The notes: generated from the letters alone by a model not told the origin. A stretch of 64,000 bases of DNA from Frateuria terrea (GCF_900115705.1 NZ_FOXL01000008.1:1-64000), one strand, 5' to 3'; shown: positions 39,762 through 51,686, counted from the first letter of the stretch. Translations and numbers: made by a program.

Positions 39762-42116
39762 TCACCGCACGGTGAGGGTCACGTCATCGAGCACGAACGA
39801 GGTCTGCAGCGAAACATCCTCGGTGCCCTCGAAGCGCAGGGTCACCGTCTGCCCGATGTACTTGGACAGGTTGGCCGTGTGCACGGCATAGCCGGAGACC
39901 TTGTTGAGGTTGGAGAAGGTCGCCAGCGTGCCCAGCACCGTGCCGGAGCTGTTGAGCACCTGCACGGTCAGCTTGTCGTACGCGGTCGAGCTGGTGGTCT
40001 CGGCCGTGTCGATGTGCAGGTAGTACTGCAGCGTGGCCGAGGTCTTGCCGCCGGGAATGCTGACCTGCTGCGACACCGTGTCGGTATGGCTGCTGCCGTA
40101 GCCATCCATCCACGCCTTCCACGAGCCCTGATGCGCCGGTTCCGCACTGCTGCTGTCGATCACGCCGCTGCTGGCGCTCCACGGTGCAGCCGAGCCGGTC
40201 TCGAAGCCGGTGTTGCCGAGCAGCTGGCTGCTGCCGCCACCGCCGCCGCTGACGGTCACCGCCTGGGTCTTGCTGTTGCTGGCGCCGTCGTTGTCGGTCA
40301 CGGTCAGGGTGACGTTGTAGGTGCCGGCCGCGGCGTAGGTGTGGCTCGGGTTGGTCGCGGTCGAGCTGGTGCCATCGCCGAAGTTCCACGAGCGCGAGGC
40401 GATGGTGCCGTCGCTGTCGGTGGAACTGTCGGTGAAGTTCACCGTCAGGCCGCTGGCGACGTCGCCGAAGTTCGCCACCGGCGGGTTGTTGGTGCCGCCC
40501 CCACCGCCGAGGTCGGTGATCGCGTTGGCCATGATGATGCTGCCGCGGCCACTGGCAAGGTCGTAACCTGCGCCGGCCGCTTCTCCGTTGTTGTTGCCCG
40601 AGGTGATGTCGTGGAAGTCGGAGGCGGGCAGCTGGTAGATCAGCGGGCCGGCGAAACCCACGCCGGTGCCCTTGGCGGCAATCACGCGCGACCAGAAGCC
40701 CGAGAACAGCGGCGCAGCCAGGCTGGTACCGCCGATCTGCTGGATCGAGCCATTCACGATCACCTTGGACCCGGATTGCGGATCGCCGTCGAAGGCCACG
40801 TCGGCCACGCCGCGATGGCTGCCCGACCACAGCGTCTGCCAGCTCGGCTTGGGTTCGAAGGTGCTCTCGCTGCCGCCAGTGGCGCCTTCATTGATGGAAA
40901 GCTCGTTCCACACGGTTTCGCCGTTCCAGGTGGTGGTGGAGGCGTCGAGCTTGGTTCCGGCCACGGCGATCACATACTGCGAGGCCGCCGGCCAGCTCGG
41001 CGTGGTGCCGCCGGTGCCGCATTCGTCGGCACCGCTGTCGCCGGTGGAGATCGAGAAGGTCTGGCCTTGCGCGACCGCCTGCTGGAAGGCCTGATCCTGC
41101 GCCGCAGCCGAGCCGTCGCCCTGGGCGTCGGTTTCGCACTCACCCAGCGACACGTTGATGATCTTGGTCGTGTTGTCCGAGACTGCCTTGTTGATGTCGG
41201 CGGTGAGGTTGGCGTTGGACAGCGTGGGGATGTTGTAGAAGATCAGCTTGCCGACCTGGCCGCCGGCCATGCCCACGATGTCCTGGCTGTCCAGGTTCCA
41301 CTCGCCGACGCCGCTGGTGTCCGAGCTGGTGCCGTTGGTGTTGATGGTCTGCGTGGTGACCGTCGCCAGCCCGTTGTTCGAGGTGAAGGTGTTGAGGTCG
41401 GTGATGGTCTGGCTGAGGCTGCCCTGGGTGATGATTCCCACCGTGACGCCCGCGCCGGTTGGCGCGCCGCTGCCGCCATAGATCGACGCGAACTCGGTCG
41501 GGTTGTGGCCGGTCACCGCCTGCGGGCTCAGGCCATTGCCATGGAACTGCACGACCGTATGCGCCTGGTGCACGTTCTGCAGACCGATGACGGACAGCAC
41601 GCTGTCGGCAATCGAAGCCGGCACACGCGGCTCGCTGGTGTTCATGAAGGCGGCGCGGCCGTGCTTGTCGCGCACCTGGGCGAAATGCGTGCCGAAGGCG
41701 GCGGCGGCCACGTCGGCGCTGCCGTCGGCCGAGACCAGCAGGCGGTTCGGGGCGATCTGCACGTTGCTGAAGCCGGCCTGCCGCAGGTAGTTGGCGACCG
41801 CGTCGGCCTGGCTCTGCGTCGGGGAATGGCTGGCGCGGAACTGCTGCGGGGTCATGTGGCGCTGTGCGACCAGCAGGCTGGGCGAATGCGCCGCCGCAAT
41901 GAACTGTTGCAACCGGGCCTGGTTGCGCAGTTTCAGCGCCACCTCGATGTGCAGCGGCTGCGAGGCCGGAAGCTGTCCCACGACCGCCTCGTCGCGATGC
42001 AGCTGCGGAACGTGGCCGAGCGTGACCATCGCCGGCTGGGTAACGGCCGCGGCCGAACCGGCGACCGCCATGCCCAGCGCGGCCGCCAGCAGCTTGATAC
42101 GAACATCTGTTGCCAT
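39762..42116 (-). CDS. Secreted S53 (sedolisin/xanthomonalisin-type) serine-carboxyl peptidase with PKD domain
   Basis: A 784-residue acid protease precursor. The signal peptide ([24 protein letters not shown]) is followed by a pro-kumamolisin activation domain (about 40-190) and a catalytic domain. Glu272 and Asp276 lie in GEWNLDSQD, oxyanion Asp360 in STGDSGADE, and nucleophile Ser465 in [12 protein letters not shown] domain (about 545-623, [18 protein letters not shown]) and a C-terminal beta-sandwich (about 635-784) complete it. Likely exported by Sec and type II secretion. AGGAG six bases before the ATG at 42116 supports the start. Its leader resembles that of the M4 protease upstream. 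Confidence 0.95.
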   Translation of the reverse strand: MATDVRIKLLAAALGMAVAGSAAAVTQPAMVTLGHVPQLHRDEAVVGQLPASQPLHIEVALKLRNQARLQQFIAAAHSPSLLVAQRHMTPQQFRASHSPTQSQADAVANYLRQAGFSNVQIAPNRLLVSADGSADVAAAAFGTHFAQVRDKHGRAAFMNTSEPRVPASIADSVLSVIGLQNVHQAHTVVQFHGNGLSPQAVTGHNPTEFASIYGGSGAPTGAGVTVGIITQGSLSQTITDLNTFTSNNGLATVTTQTINTNGTSSDTSGVGEWNLDSQDIVGMAGGQVGKLIFYNIPTLSNANLTADINKAVSDNTTKIINVSLGECETDAQGDGSAAAQDQAFQQAVAQGQTFSISTGDSGADECGTGGTTPSWPAASQYVIAVAGTKLDASTTTWNGETVWNELSINEGATGGSESTFEPKPSWQTLWSGSHRGVADVAFDGDPQSGSKVIVNGSIQQIGGTSLAAPLFSGFWSRVIAAKGTGVGFAGPLIYQLPASDFHDITSGNNNGEAAGAGYDLASGRGSIIMANAITDLGGGGGTNNPPVANFGDVASGLTVNFTDSSTDSDGTIASRSWNFGDGTSSTATNPSHTYAAAGTYNVTLTVTDNDGASNSKTQAVTVSGGGGGSSQLLGNTGFETGSAAPWSASSGVIDSSSAEPAHQGSWKAWMDGYGSSHTDTVSQQVSIPGGKTSATLQYYLHIDTAETTSSTAYDKLTVQVLNSSGTVLGTLATFSNLNKVSGYAVHTANLSKYIGQTVTLRFEGTEDVSLQTSFVLDDVTLTVR

Positions 42117-42137
42117 GTCGAACTCCTGTCTTTTTGC

Positions 42138-42184
42138 GGGCCGAGCGACACCGATGCGGTCGGCCGACCCCATGCGAATTGCCG
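42138..42184 (-). promoter_or_regulatory. 5' leader element shared with the M4 protease gene
   Basis: About 47 bases of untranslated leader, 22-68 bases before the S53 ATG, align with 44809-44858 before the M4 ATG at roughly 80% identity. The core on the + strand reads GATGCGG then CGACCCCATGCG and AATT-GCCG. The function may be translational control or simply shared descent of leader plus signal peptide. Confidence 0.6.
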
Positions 42185-42347
42185 CACGCGTGCGGCGCCT
42201 TGGTTGATTGCAGCGATCCCGCCTTCGAACGGACGCTTTCCCCCCTTTCCCTGGAGCGTCACGCTGCGCTGTTGAAGGAGGCGCCCGCGTTCTGGTGCAG
42301 GTGCCGCCGACGGATGCCGGCTGCCTGCCATGGCGGTCGACCCGTCG

Positions 42348-42377
42348 AAATTAGGGCCTCGTAAAATAATCGGTCAA
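42348..42377 (-). promoter_or_regulatory. Putative promoter of the S53 protease gene
   Basis: On the reverse strand, TTGACC (42372-42377) and TAATTT (42348-42353) are separated by 18 bases in an AT-rich patch. Transcription would begin near 42340, giving an untranslated leader of about 220 bases. Confidence 0.5.
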
Positions 42378-42412
42378 TAGGAAAAATACCCGAACGAAGA
42401 TATTCATCATGT

Positions 42413-42465
42413 ATTTACATGCGCATTATCTTTCGATTTATTTTCTATTTAGGTCGCATGTAAAT
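42413..42465. promoter_or_regulatory. Inverted repeat pair in AT-rich upstream region
   Basis: Perfect 11-bp arms ATTTACATGCG (42413-42423) and CGCATGTAAAT (42455-42465) are separated by 31 bases. This lies within about 110 bases of strikingly AT-rich DNA upstream of the S53 promoter. It could be a paired operator or activator site; no known regulator is assigned. Confidence 0.5.
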
Positions 42466-42527
42466 TCGTTGCCGCCCGCGTCCGACTTTTCAATATCCAT
42501 GCTGTTGCAGTCCGCCCATGCCAAAAG

Positions 42528-42558
42528 AAAAAGGCCCGGCCAATGGCCGAGCCTTTTT
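42528..42558. terminator. Hairpin terminator of the M4 protease gene
   Basis: A 14-base stem (AAAAAGGCCCGGCC against GGCCGAGCCTTTTT, one mismatch) with an AAT loop. The A tract becomes a T run on the reverse strand, 58 bases past the protease stop. Confidence 0.85.
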
Positions 42559-42615
42559 CACCGCCAACCACACGTGCCGGCGCAACCGATCCTTGCGCCA
42601 GGCGCGGGAGGCGGA

Positions 42616-45175
<2,560 letters not shown>

Positions 45176-45204
45176 AAAAAAGCCCGGTCGAACCGGGCTT
45201 TTTT
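45176..45204. terminator. Strong bidirectional hairpin terminator
   Basis: A 13-bp perfect stem AAAAAAGCCCGGT/ACCGGGCTTTTTT with a CGA loop. It ends the sufT transcript on the reverse strand and insulates the M4 promoter region. Confidence 0.92.
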
Positions 45205-45226
45205 GCGATGGGTCGATGTGTTCCGA

Positions 45227-45784
45227 CTAGAGCATGCCCGTCTCGAGCTTGGCGGCGTCGGACATCATCGAATGGTTCCACGGCGGATCGAACACGAGGT
45301 CGACGTCCGCCTCGGCAACCGTGGGAATCAGCTCGAGCTTGGTGCGCACATCGTCTACCAGGATGTCGCCCATGCCACAGCCGGGAGCAGTCAGCGTCAG
45401 CTTGACGTAGACCTTGCGCGCGCCGGCTTGGGATGCCTCGATCGATACGTCGTAAACGAGTCCGAGTTCCACCACGTTGATCGGAATTTCCGGATCGAAC
45501 ACGGTGCGCAGTTGCTGCCAGACGAGTTTTTCGACGTCCTCGTCGCTGGCGTCGGCGGCGAGCTCGATCGGCGGCGGCGGTTCCTTGCCCAGCGCGTCGG
45601 CGTCGTCGCCGGCGATGCGGAACAGGTTGCCCTCGACGTAGACGGTGAAGCTGCCGCCCAGGGCCTGCGTGATGTAGCCGATCTGCCCGGCCGGGAGCAT
45701 CACGCTCTCGCCCTGCGGCACCATCACCGCCGCGCAGTCGCGCTCCAGGGTGAAGGGTTCGCTGCTCAGACTGAAACCACTCAT
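45227..45784 (-). CDS. sufT: Fe-S cluster assembly protein SufT
   Basis: A 185-residue DUF59/MIP18-family protein. The N-terminal part is specific to SufT (CAAVMVPQGESVMLPAGQIGYITQALGGSFTVYV). The DUF59 domain follows with VFDPEIPINVVELGLVYDV, LTLTAPGCGMGDILVDDV (conserved Cys) and VFDPPWNHSMMS. It helps Fe-S protein maturation. Start at 45784 with AGGA upstream; an in-frame Met six codons earlier is less likely. No other suf genes are adjacent. Confidence 0.93.
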   Translation of the reverse strand: MSGFSLSSEPFTLERDCAAVMVPQGESVMLPAGQIGYITQALGGSFTVYVEGNLFRIAGDDADALGKEPPPPIELAADASDEDVEKLVWQQLRTVFDPEIPINVVELGLVYDVSIEASQAGARKVYVKLTLTAPGCGMGDILVDDVRTKLELIPTVAEADVDLVFDPPWNHSMMSDAAKLETGML

Positions 45785-46019
45785 GCCGATCCTGCCGATC
45801 ATCCGACGAAGCCGCGGGGGACGCTGCGGCGAAGCACTCTATTATGCCGCGCCGGCGACACCGCCCGCTGATCAAGATCAGGCCCGCGCGGCCGATCTCA
45901 AGGAAGCAAGCCGTCGCCTGCGGCCGGATGGGCGGCTGTGCGCGGTATCATGCCCGTTTGCCCAGGAGCCGCAGGGAAACCATGCCTCTCGACTTTCCGC
46001 CGCAGCGTGGGCGCCGTCC

Positions 46020-46442
46020 GTGCGCCTGATCTCGTTGCTCTTCGCCGCCTTCAGCGCCGCCATGCTCGGCCTCGCCGCAGGCGCGGTGTGGATGCTGCCG
46101 ACGATGGCGCTGCAGCGCCCGCTCCCTGCGCTGGCGCTGGTCGCCGGTGGGCTGCTCGCGCTGGCCGTGCGCAGTTGGGTACGCCCGGCCGGACGCTTGG
46201 CTGCCGCCATGGCGGCAGGGGCGACCGTGCTCGCGGCGATCTACGTGGAGGTGCTCACCGCCGCAGCGCGCATCGCGGGATCGATGGGCATCGGCCTGCT
46301 CGACACGCTGCGCGAGGCGGGCCTGCCCATGTTGTGGACGCTGGCGCAACTGGCGCTGCGTCCGGCGGATATCGCCTTCGCCGCAGCCGGCGCACTGCTG
46401 GCCGCCTGGGTCGCCAGCCGCCGCCCCAAGCCCCGCGCGTGA
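46020..46442 (+). CDS. Hypothetical four-helix membrane protein
   Basis: A frame of 140 residues with four hydrophobic segments (LISLLFAAFSAAMLGLAAGAVWML, LPALALVAGGLLALAVRSWV, LAAAMAAGATVLAAIYVEVLTAAARI, ADIAFAAAGALLAAWVAS) and a basic end RRPKPRA. I do not recognise the family. The start is taken as GTG at 46020, as no suitable ATG lies in frame before the first helix. It lies between divergent sufT and convergent pntB (21 bases apart). Confidence 0.55.
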   Translation: MRLISLLFAAFSAAMLGLAAGAVWMLPTMALQRPLPALALVAGGLLALAVRSWVRPAGRLAAAMAAGATVLAAIYVEVLTAAARIAGSMGIGLLDTLREAGLPMLWTLAQLALRPADIAFAAAGALLAAWVASRRPKPRA

Positions 46443-46463
46443 GCCTCTTCCCGCGCTGCGAAC

Positions 46464-47891
46464 TCAGGCATCCAGCGTCTTGAGCGCTGCCACCAGTTCG
46501 CCCGCCACGGCCTGGCCGTCGCCATACAGCATGCGTGCGTTGTCGGCATAGAACAGTGCGTTCTCGATGCCGGCGAAACCGGTGCCCTTGCCGCGCTTGA
46601 CCACGATGACGTTCTTCGCCGCCGCCACGTCCAGGATCGGCATGCCGTAGATCGGCGAGGCAGGGTCGGTTTTGGCCAGCGGATTGACCACGTCGTTGGC
46701 GCCGATCACCAGCGCCACGTCCGTACTGGGGAATTCGGGATTGATCTCGTCCATGTCGGCGATCAGGTCGTACGGAACGCCGGCCTCCGCCAGCAGCACG
46801 TTCATGTGGCCGGGCATGCGGCCGGCCACCGGGTGGATGGCGAACTTCACCTTCACCCCGCGTTCGATCAGCAACCGCGCGAACTCCCACACCTTGTGCT
46901 GCGCCTGCGCCACGGCCATGCCGTAGCCCGGCACGATCACCACGCGTTCGGCATAGGCCATCATCACCGCGGCGTCGGATGCCTCGATCGGCTTCTGCGC
47001 GCCTGCGATTGCCTGCGCCGCACCCGTCGTGGCGCCGAAGTTGCCGAACAACACGTTGCCCAGCGAACGGTTCATCGCCCTGGCCATCAGCTGCGTGAGC
47101 AGCGTGCCGGCCGCGCCCACCACCGTACCGGCGATGATCATCGCCTCGTTGCCGAGCACGAAGCCTTCGAACGCCACCGCCAGACCAGTGAATGCGTTGT
47201 ACAGGGAGATCACCACGGGCATGTCGGCGCCACCGATCGGCAGCGTCATCATCAGTCCGAACAACAGCGCCAGCGCGAAGAAGCCGGCGATCAGCGGTGG
47301 CGTCAGCCTGCCGCCCACCAGCATGGCGCCGAGCACGATGGCCAGCGCCAGCACCAGCAGGTTCACCACGCGCTGGCCGGAAAAGGTGAAGCGCCGGTCC
47401 AGCCAGCCCTGCAGCTTGGCGAAGGCCACCAGCGAGCCGGAAAAGCTGACCGCGCCGATCAAGGCGCCCAATACCGCCAGCGACAGCTGCGCAGTTCCCG
47501 GCGCCTGGCCGTCGGCGGTGAAGCTCCGGCCATCCAGCAGGGTGACCGCTGCGCCGGCAAAGCCCACCAGTTCGACGGCACCGATCGCCGCCGCGGCGCC
47601 ACCGCCCATGCCGTTGTAGAGCGCCACCATCTGCGGCATCGCCGTCATCGCCACGCGCCGGCCCGACCACCACGCCGCCGCCGTGCCGATCGACAGCGCG
47701 GCCAGGATCAGCCCGCGATGGCCGAGCCCCGGCAGCGCGAAGGTCGCGGCCACCGCGAGCGCCATGCCCACGCCTGCCCACACGATGCCCGCGCGCGCGC
47801 TGCGCGGCGAGCTCATGCGCTTCAGGCCCAGGATGAACAGCAACGCGGCGAGGAAATAGCAGGCCCTGATCGCCCCGGGCAGCCAGGCCAT
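46464..47891 (-). CDS. pntB: NAD(P) transhydrogenase subunit beta
   Basis: Membrane and NADP-binding (domain III) part of the proton-translocating transhydrogenase, which makes NADPH from NADH using proton-motive force. A 475-residue protein with about nine membrane helices in residues 1-270 and then domain III: VIVPGYGMAVAQAQHKVWEF, KFAIHPVAGRMPGHMNVLLAEAGVPYD, IGANDVVNPLAKTDPASPIYGMPILDV and KRGKGTGFAGIENALFY. The start codon shares a base with the pntAB stop. Confidence 0.96.
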   Translation of the reverse strand: MAWLPGAIRACYFLAALLFILGLKRMSSPRSARAGIVWAGVGMALAVAATFALPGLGHRGLILAALSIGTAAAWWSGRRVAMTAMPQMVALYNGMGGGAAAAIGAVELVGFAGAAVTLLDGRSFTADGQAPGTAQLSLAVLGALIGAVSFSGSLVAFAKLQGWLDRRFTFSGQRVVNLLVLALAIVLGAMLVGGRLTPPLIAGFFALALLFGLMMTLPIGGADMPVVISLYNAFTGLAVAFEGFVLGNEAMIIAGTVVGAAGTLLTQLMARAMNRSLGNVLFGNFGATTGAAQAIAGAQKPIEASDAAVMMAYAERVVIVPGYGMAVAQAQHKVWEFARLLIERGVKVKFAIHPVAGRMPGHMNVLLAEAGVPYDLIADMDEINPEFPSTDVALVIGANDVVNPLAKTDPASPIYGMPILDVAAAKNVIVVKRGKGTGFAGIENALFYADNARMLYGDGQAVAGELVAALKTLDA

Positions 47892-48193
47892 CAGCGTGGC
47901 TCCCCACGGCCCGGGCGGCTGGACTTGAACATCTCCAGCATGCGCTCGGTCACCACGTAGCCGCCCGCCGCGTTGCCGGCGCCGAGCAGCACCCCGACGA
48001 AGCCGATGCCGATCTCCAGCGACGTCTGCGCGTGGCCCAGCGCGATCATCGCGCCGACCAGTACGATGCCGTGAATGAAGTTCGAGCCGGACATCAGCGG
48101 CGTGTGCAGGATCACCGGCACCCGCGCGATGATCTCGTAACCGGTGAAGGCCGCGAGCATGAAGACATACAGCGCCAGGAACCCGTCGAGCAT
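47891..48193 (-). CDS. pntAB: NAD(P) transhydrogenase small membrane subunit (alpha-2)
   Basis: A 100-residue protein with three membrane helices (LDGFLALYVFMLAAFTGYEII, SNFIHGIVLVGAMIALG, IGIGFVGVLLGAGNAAGGYVVTERML), equal to the C-terminal membrane part of fused alpha subunits. It defines the three-subunit form of the enzyme. It overlaps pntB but is separated from pntAA (50021-51121) by three genes on the other strand, an unusual break. Confidence 0.94.
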   Translation of the reverse strand: MLDGFLALYVFMLAAFTGYEIIARVPVILHTPLMSGSNFIHGIVLVGAMIALGHAQTSLEIGIGFVGVLLGAGNAAGGYVVTERMLEMFKSSRPGRGEPR

Positions 48194-48240
48194 GACCCCT
48201 TCCCCTGTCCGCGCATCCGGTCGAGCGGTTTGCGCATCAT

Positions 48241-48276
48241 ACGGTTGCGCGTCAACCCGTGCGAGCCTGCCGCGTT
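48241..48276 (+). promoter_or_regulatory. Putative ECF-type promoter of the sigma-factor cassette
   Basis: TCAACC (48252-48257) is followed after 15 bases by CGTTGA (48273-48278 begins the -10-like box). Directly beside it, on the reverse strand, is GCAACCGT (complement of 48241-48248), so two AACC-type -35 boxes sit back to back. Compare the site at 58068-58133. Confidence 0.4.
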
Positions 48277-48334
48277 GAAGCACCCGACCGAACCGGAACC
48301 GGGACCGAGCGCCGATGACGCGGACAGCGACGCC

Positions 48335-48919
48335 ATGAACAGCCTCGCCGGCACCCTCGACAGCGACCTGCTGGCGACGGACGCGCGCGCCGTCCCGGCG
48401 ACACTTGATGCCTTTCTGGCCGACGTTGAACGCCGCGCCTTCCGCCTGGCCGAGCTGCAACTGGGCCATCGCGAGGACGCGCTGGACGCGGTGCAGGACG
48501 CGATGCTGCGACTGGTCAAGCATTACCGGGACAAGCCGGCGCAGGAATGGACGCCGCTGTTCTGGGGCATCCTGCGCCGCCGCATCGTCGACCTGCAGCG
48601 CCGCCGCAAGGTGCGCTCGATCGTGGTCGGCTGGCTCGGCGGGCGCGACGCGGACGGCGAGGACCTGCCTGCCTGGGAGCCGCCCGATCCATCGCCCGGC
48701 CCGCTGCAGCGCCTGCACGATTCGCAATCGTGGGGCGATCTCTCCGCCGCGGTGCAGCGCCTGCCGCAGCGCCAGCGCGAGGCGTTCCTGCTACGCATGC
48801 TCGAGGGCCTGGACGTGGCGCAGACCGCCCAGGCCATGGGCTGCTCCGAAGGCAGCGTGAAAACCCATCTGTCGCGCGCCATGCACCACCTGCGCGACCA
48901 ACTGGAGGACTGGCGATGA
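48335..48919 (+). CDS. Sigma-70 family (ECF-like) RNA polymerase sigma factor
   Basis: A 194-residue two-domain sigma factor. Region 2 spans about 25-100 (AFRLAELQLGHREDALDAVQDAMLRLVKHYRDKPAQEWTPLFWGILRRRIVDLQRRRK), and region 4 about 135-190 (LPQRQREAFLLRMLEGLDVAQTAQAMGCSEGSVKTHLSRAMHHLRDQL). It lies in front of a one-helix membrane protein (likely anti-sigma) and a DUF3106 protein, with an ATGA overlap to the former. Start at 48335 is taken from the first Met of the domain. The stimulus is unknown. Confidence 0.92.
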   Translation: MNSLAGTLDSDLLATDARAVPATLDAFLADVERRAFRLAELQLGHREDALDAVQDAMLRLVKHYRDKPAQEWTPLFWGILRRRIVDLQRRRKVRSIVVGWLGGRDADGEDLPAWEPPDPSPGPLQRLHDSQSWGDLSAAVQRLPQRQREAFLLRMLEGLDVAQTAQAMGCSEGSVKTHLSRAMHHLRDQLEDWR

Positions 48920-49362
48920 CGCCCGATCCTGGCAAGCCCGATCTCGACCATCGCAATTCCCATCAGCGAGACCTCAACCTGCACGATCCCGAGACGCTCG
49001 TCCGCCGTGCGCGCACGCTTTACCAGGAGGCCAGCCGGCAGCTCGACCCGGCCACCGCCGGGCGCCTTCGCGCAGCCCGCCGCCAGGCGCTCGAGGCCAT
49101 GCATCCGGCATCTCCGAGGCTTGCCTCCCGCCTGCTGCTGCCGGCTGGCGCATTTGCCGTGCTCGCGCTGGCCACACTGATGATCTGGCAACCGCTGCGC
49201 CATGCCGACCAGGCTTCGCCGCACGCGGCTTCGGCGGTGCCGGCCACGGATGCGGACAGCGACCTGCCGCCGGATGCCGACAGCGCCGACCCGCAGCTGT
49301 ACCAGAACCTGGATTTCTACGGTTGGCTGGCCGCCAACGACCGCACCAAGGCACAACACTGA
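48916..49362 (+). CDS. Single-pass membrane protein, putative anti-sigma factor
   Basis: A 148-residue protein. The N-terminal cytosolic part (1-75) has LVRRARTLYQEASRQLDPATAGRLRAARRQALEA, one transmembrane segment follows (about 77-97, LLLPAGAFAVLALATLMIW), and the periplasmic part is acidic with YQNLDFYGWLA. The start overlaps the sigma stop (ATGA). Position and topology suggest control of the sigma factor, but no ZAS zinc motif (HxxxCxxC) is present, so this is inference. Confidence 0.75.
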   Translation: MTPDPGKPDLDHRNSHQRDLNLHDPETLVRRARTLYQEASRQLDPATAGRLRAARRQALEAMHPASPRLASRLLLPAGAFAVLALATLMIWQPLRHADQASPHAASAVPATDADSDLPPDADSADPQLYQNLDFYGWLAANDRTKAQH

Positions 49363-49364
49363 CC

Positions 49365-49889
49365 ATGATCCGCTTCGCACGGCTACCGCTGCTGCTCGCC
49401 CTGGCCACCCTGGCGCCGCTGCATGCGCAGGACGCGCCGGCGCGCCCGTCCGCCTCTGCGTCATCGGCACCGCGTCCCTGGGAAAGTCTGGATCCAGCCC
49501 AGCAGGACGTCCTGGCGCCCCTGCGCGAGGAGTGGAACGCGATGCCGCCGCGCAAGCAGGCACACATGCTCAGGCGTGCCGAGCACTGGGTCACCCTGCC
49601 GCCGGACCGGCGCGAGGAGATCCGCCAGCGCATTGCCCGCTGGCAGAAGATGACGCCCGAGGAACGCCAGCGCGCCCGCGACAACATGCACAAGTTCCAC
49701 CGCCTGCCGCCGCAACAGCGCGAGCGCCTGCACGAGGCCTACGAGCGTTTCCAGCACATGCCGCCGGACCAGCGCGAACGGCTGTTGCGGCAGTGGCGCT
49801 CGCAGACGATCGAGCAGCGGTTGCGCGGACTGGACCGCCCGTCGCCGCCCCCCCCACCGCCTGGGCCACCTGCCCCTCCGCACCACTGA
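49365..49889 (+). CDS. Exported DUF3106 protein
   Basis: A 174-residue periplasmic protein with a signal peptide (about 1-20, ending LHA). The charged helical domain is built of short repeats: LAPLREEWNAMPPRKQAHML, WVTLPPDRREEIRQRIARWQKMTPEERQRARDNM, LPPQQRERLHEAYERFQHMPPDQRERLL. A proline-rich tail ending PPAPPHH follows. Function unknown; proteins of this type go with sigma/anti-sigma pairs in xanthomonads. It starts three bases past the preceding stop. Confidence 0.85.
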   Translation: MIRFARLPLLLALATLAPLHAQDAPARPSASASSAPRPWESLDPAQQDVLAPLREEWNAMPPRKQAHMLRRAEHWVTLPPDRREEIRQRIARWQKMTPEERQRARDNMHKFHRLPPQQRERLHEAYERFQHMPPDQRERLLRQWRSQTIEQRLRGLDRPSPPPPPPGPPAPPHH

Positions 49890-50020
49890 CCGGCGTGCCA
49901 AGTCGTCCTTTTGTGCGCCACTGCGCCCTTTCCCTCCGGCGAGGAGGACCGGGGTGAAGCGCCACTCTTGCGACAACGGGCATCACGGGTCGCTCCCATC
50001 AACTCCCCTGCGGGCTTCGA

Positions 50021-51121
50021 CTATCCCTGGAAGCGAGGCTCGCCGCCGTGGCTCAGGCAGGTGCGCGCCACCAGCTCGTCGCTGAAGTCCGGAGCGATCG
50101 CGCCATCGCGCAGCAGCAGCTCCGTGAAGTTGTAAACGTTGCGCGCATACATCTCCGACGCGTGCAGCGGCGCGCCGGCGGGCAGGTTCAGCGGCCCGAG
50201 AATCGTCACGCCCGCGTGCTCCACGCGTTCGCCGGGCCGCGTCAGCTCGCAATTGCCGCCGCCCTCGGCGGCGAGGTCCACGATCAGCGCGCCAGGTTTC
50301 ATGCCGCCGACCATCGCCGCGGTGAGAATTTTCGGTGCGGGTCGGCCAGGAACCGCGGCCGTGGTGACGATCACGTCGACCACCTTCAGGTGATCGGCCA
50401 AAGCCTGCTGCTGCGCGGCGCGCTCCTCGACGGAAAGCTCACGCGCGTAGCCGCCGGTGCCGGCCGCGCTGACGCCCAGGTCGAGGAACTTCGCGCCCAG
50501 CGACTCGATCTGCTCGCGCGTTTCGGGGCGCACGTCGTAGCCCTCGGTCTGCGCGCCGAGACGGCGCGCCGTGGCGATCGCCTGCAGGCCGGCGACACCG
50601 GCGCCGATCACCAGCACGCGCGAAGGGCGGATGGTGCCGGCGGCGGTGGTCAGCATGGGAAAGAATTTCGGACAGGCCTCGGCGGCGATCAGCATGGCGC
50701 GATAGCCAGCCACGGCGGCCTGCGAGCTGAGCACGTCCATCGCCTGCGCGCGGGTCGTGCGCGGCAGCAGCTCCAGCGCAAAGGCGGTGAGCTTGCGCCT
50801 GCCCAGCGCCGCGATGCGCGTGGCCGCGCCGTGCGGGCGCAGCTGGCCGACAACCGTCGCGCCCTCGCGCATCTGTTCGAACACCGCATCGACCGGCGGC
50901 AGCACGCAGGCGAGCAGGTCGGCCTGCGCCAACACCTGTTGCGCATCGGCGAAGGTCGCTTCGGCATAGCTCTGGTCGGGAAAACCGGCCGCCTCGCCCG
51001 CACCGTGCTCCAGCAGCACGCGCACGCCCTTGCCGTGCAGCTTCCTGGCCACCTCGGGCGTGATCGCTACCCGCCGCTCCCCGGCAGCCGCCTCGCGCAA
51101 CGCACCCACGGTAATCGTCAT
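50021..51121 (-). CDS. pntAA: NAD(P) transhydrogenase NAD-binding subunit (alpha-1)
   Basis: Soluble domain I that binds NAD(H). A 366-residue protein with VGALREAAAGERRVAITPEVARKL, SSQAAVAGYRAMLIAAE, the Rossmann motif VLVIGAGVAGLQAIATARRLGA, DVRPETREQIESLGAKF and IVDLAAEGGGNCELT. It belongs with pntAB and pntB (46464-48193) but is separated from them by about 1.8 kb containing the opposite-strand sigma cassette, so it needs coordinated expression from its own promoter near 51125-51180. Confidence 0.95.
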   Translation of the reverse strand: MTITVGALREAAAGERRVAITPEVARKLHGKGVRVLLEHGAGEAAGFPDQSYAEATFADAQQVLAQADLLACVLPPVDAVFEQMREGATVVGQLRPHGAATRIAALGRRKLTAFALELLPRTTRAQAMDVLSSQAAVAGYRAMLIAAEACPKFFPMLTTAAGTIRPSRVLVIGAGVAGLQAIATARRLGAQTEGYDVRPETREQIESLGAKFLDLGVSAAGTGGYARELSVEERAAQQQALADHLKVVDVIVTTAAVPGRPAPKILTAAMVGGMKPGALIVDLAAEGGGNCELTRPGERVEHAGVTILGPLNLPAGAPLHASEMYARNVYNFTELLLRDGAIAPDFSDELVARTCLSHGGEPRFQG

Positions 51122-51155
51122 ACGGCTCCCCCGGGACCTGGAGCGTTCATCCTAG

Positions 51156-51686
<531 letters not shown>

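Noticed and set aside
39693-42275. An 860-codon + strand open frame opposite the S53 protease
   Set aside because: Opposite-strand shadow; the protease frame has full motif support.
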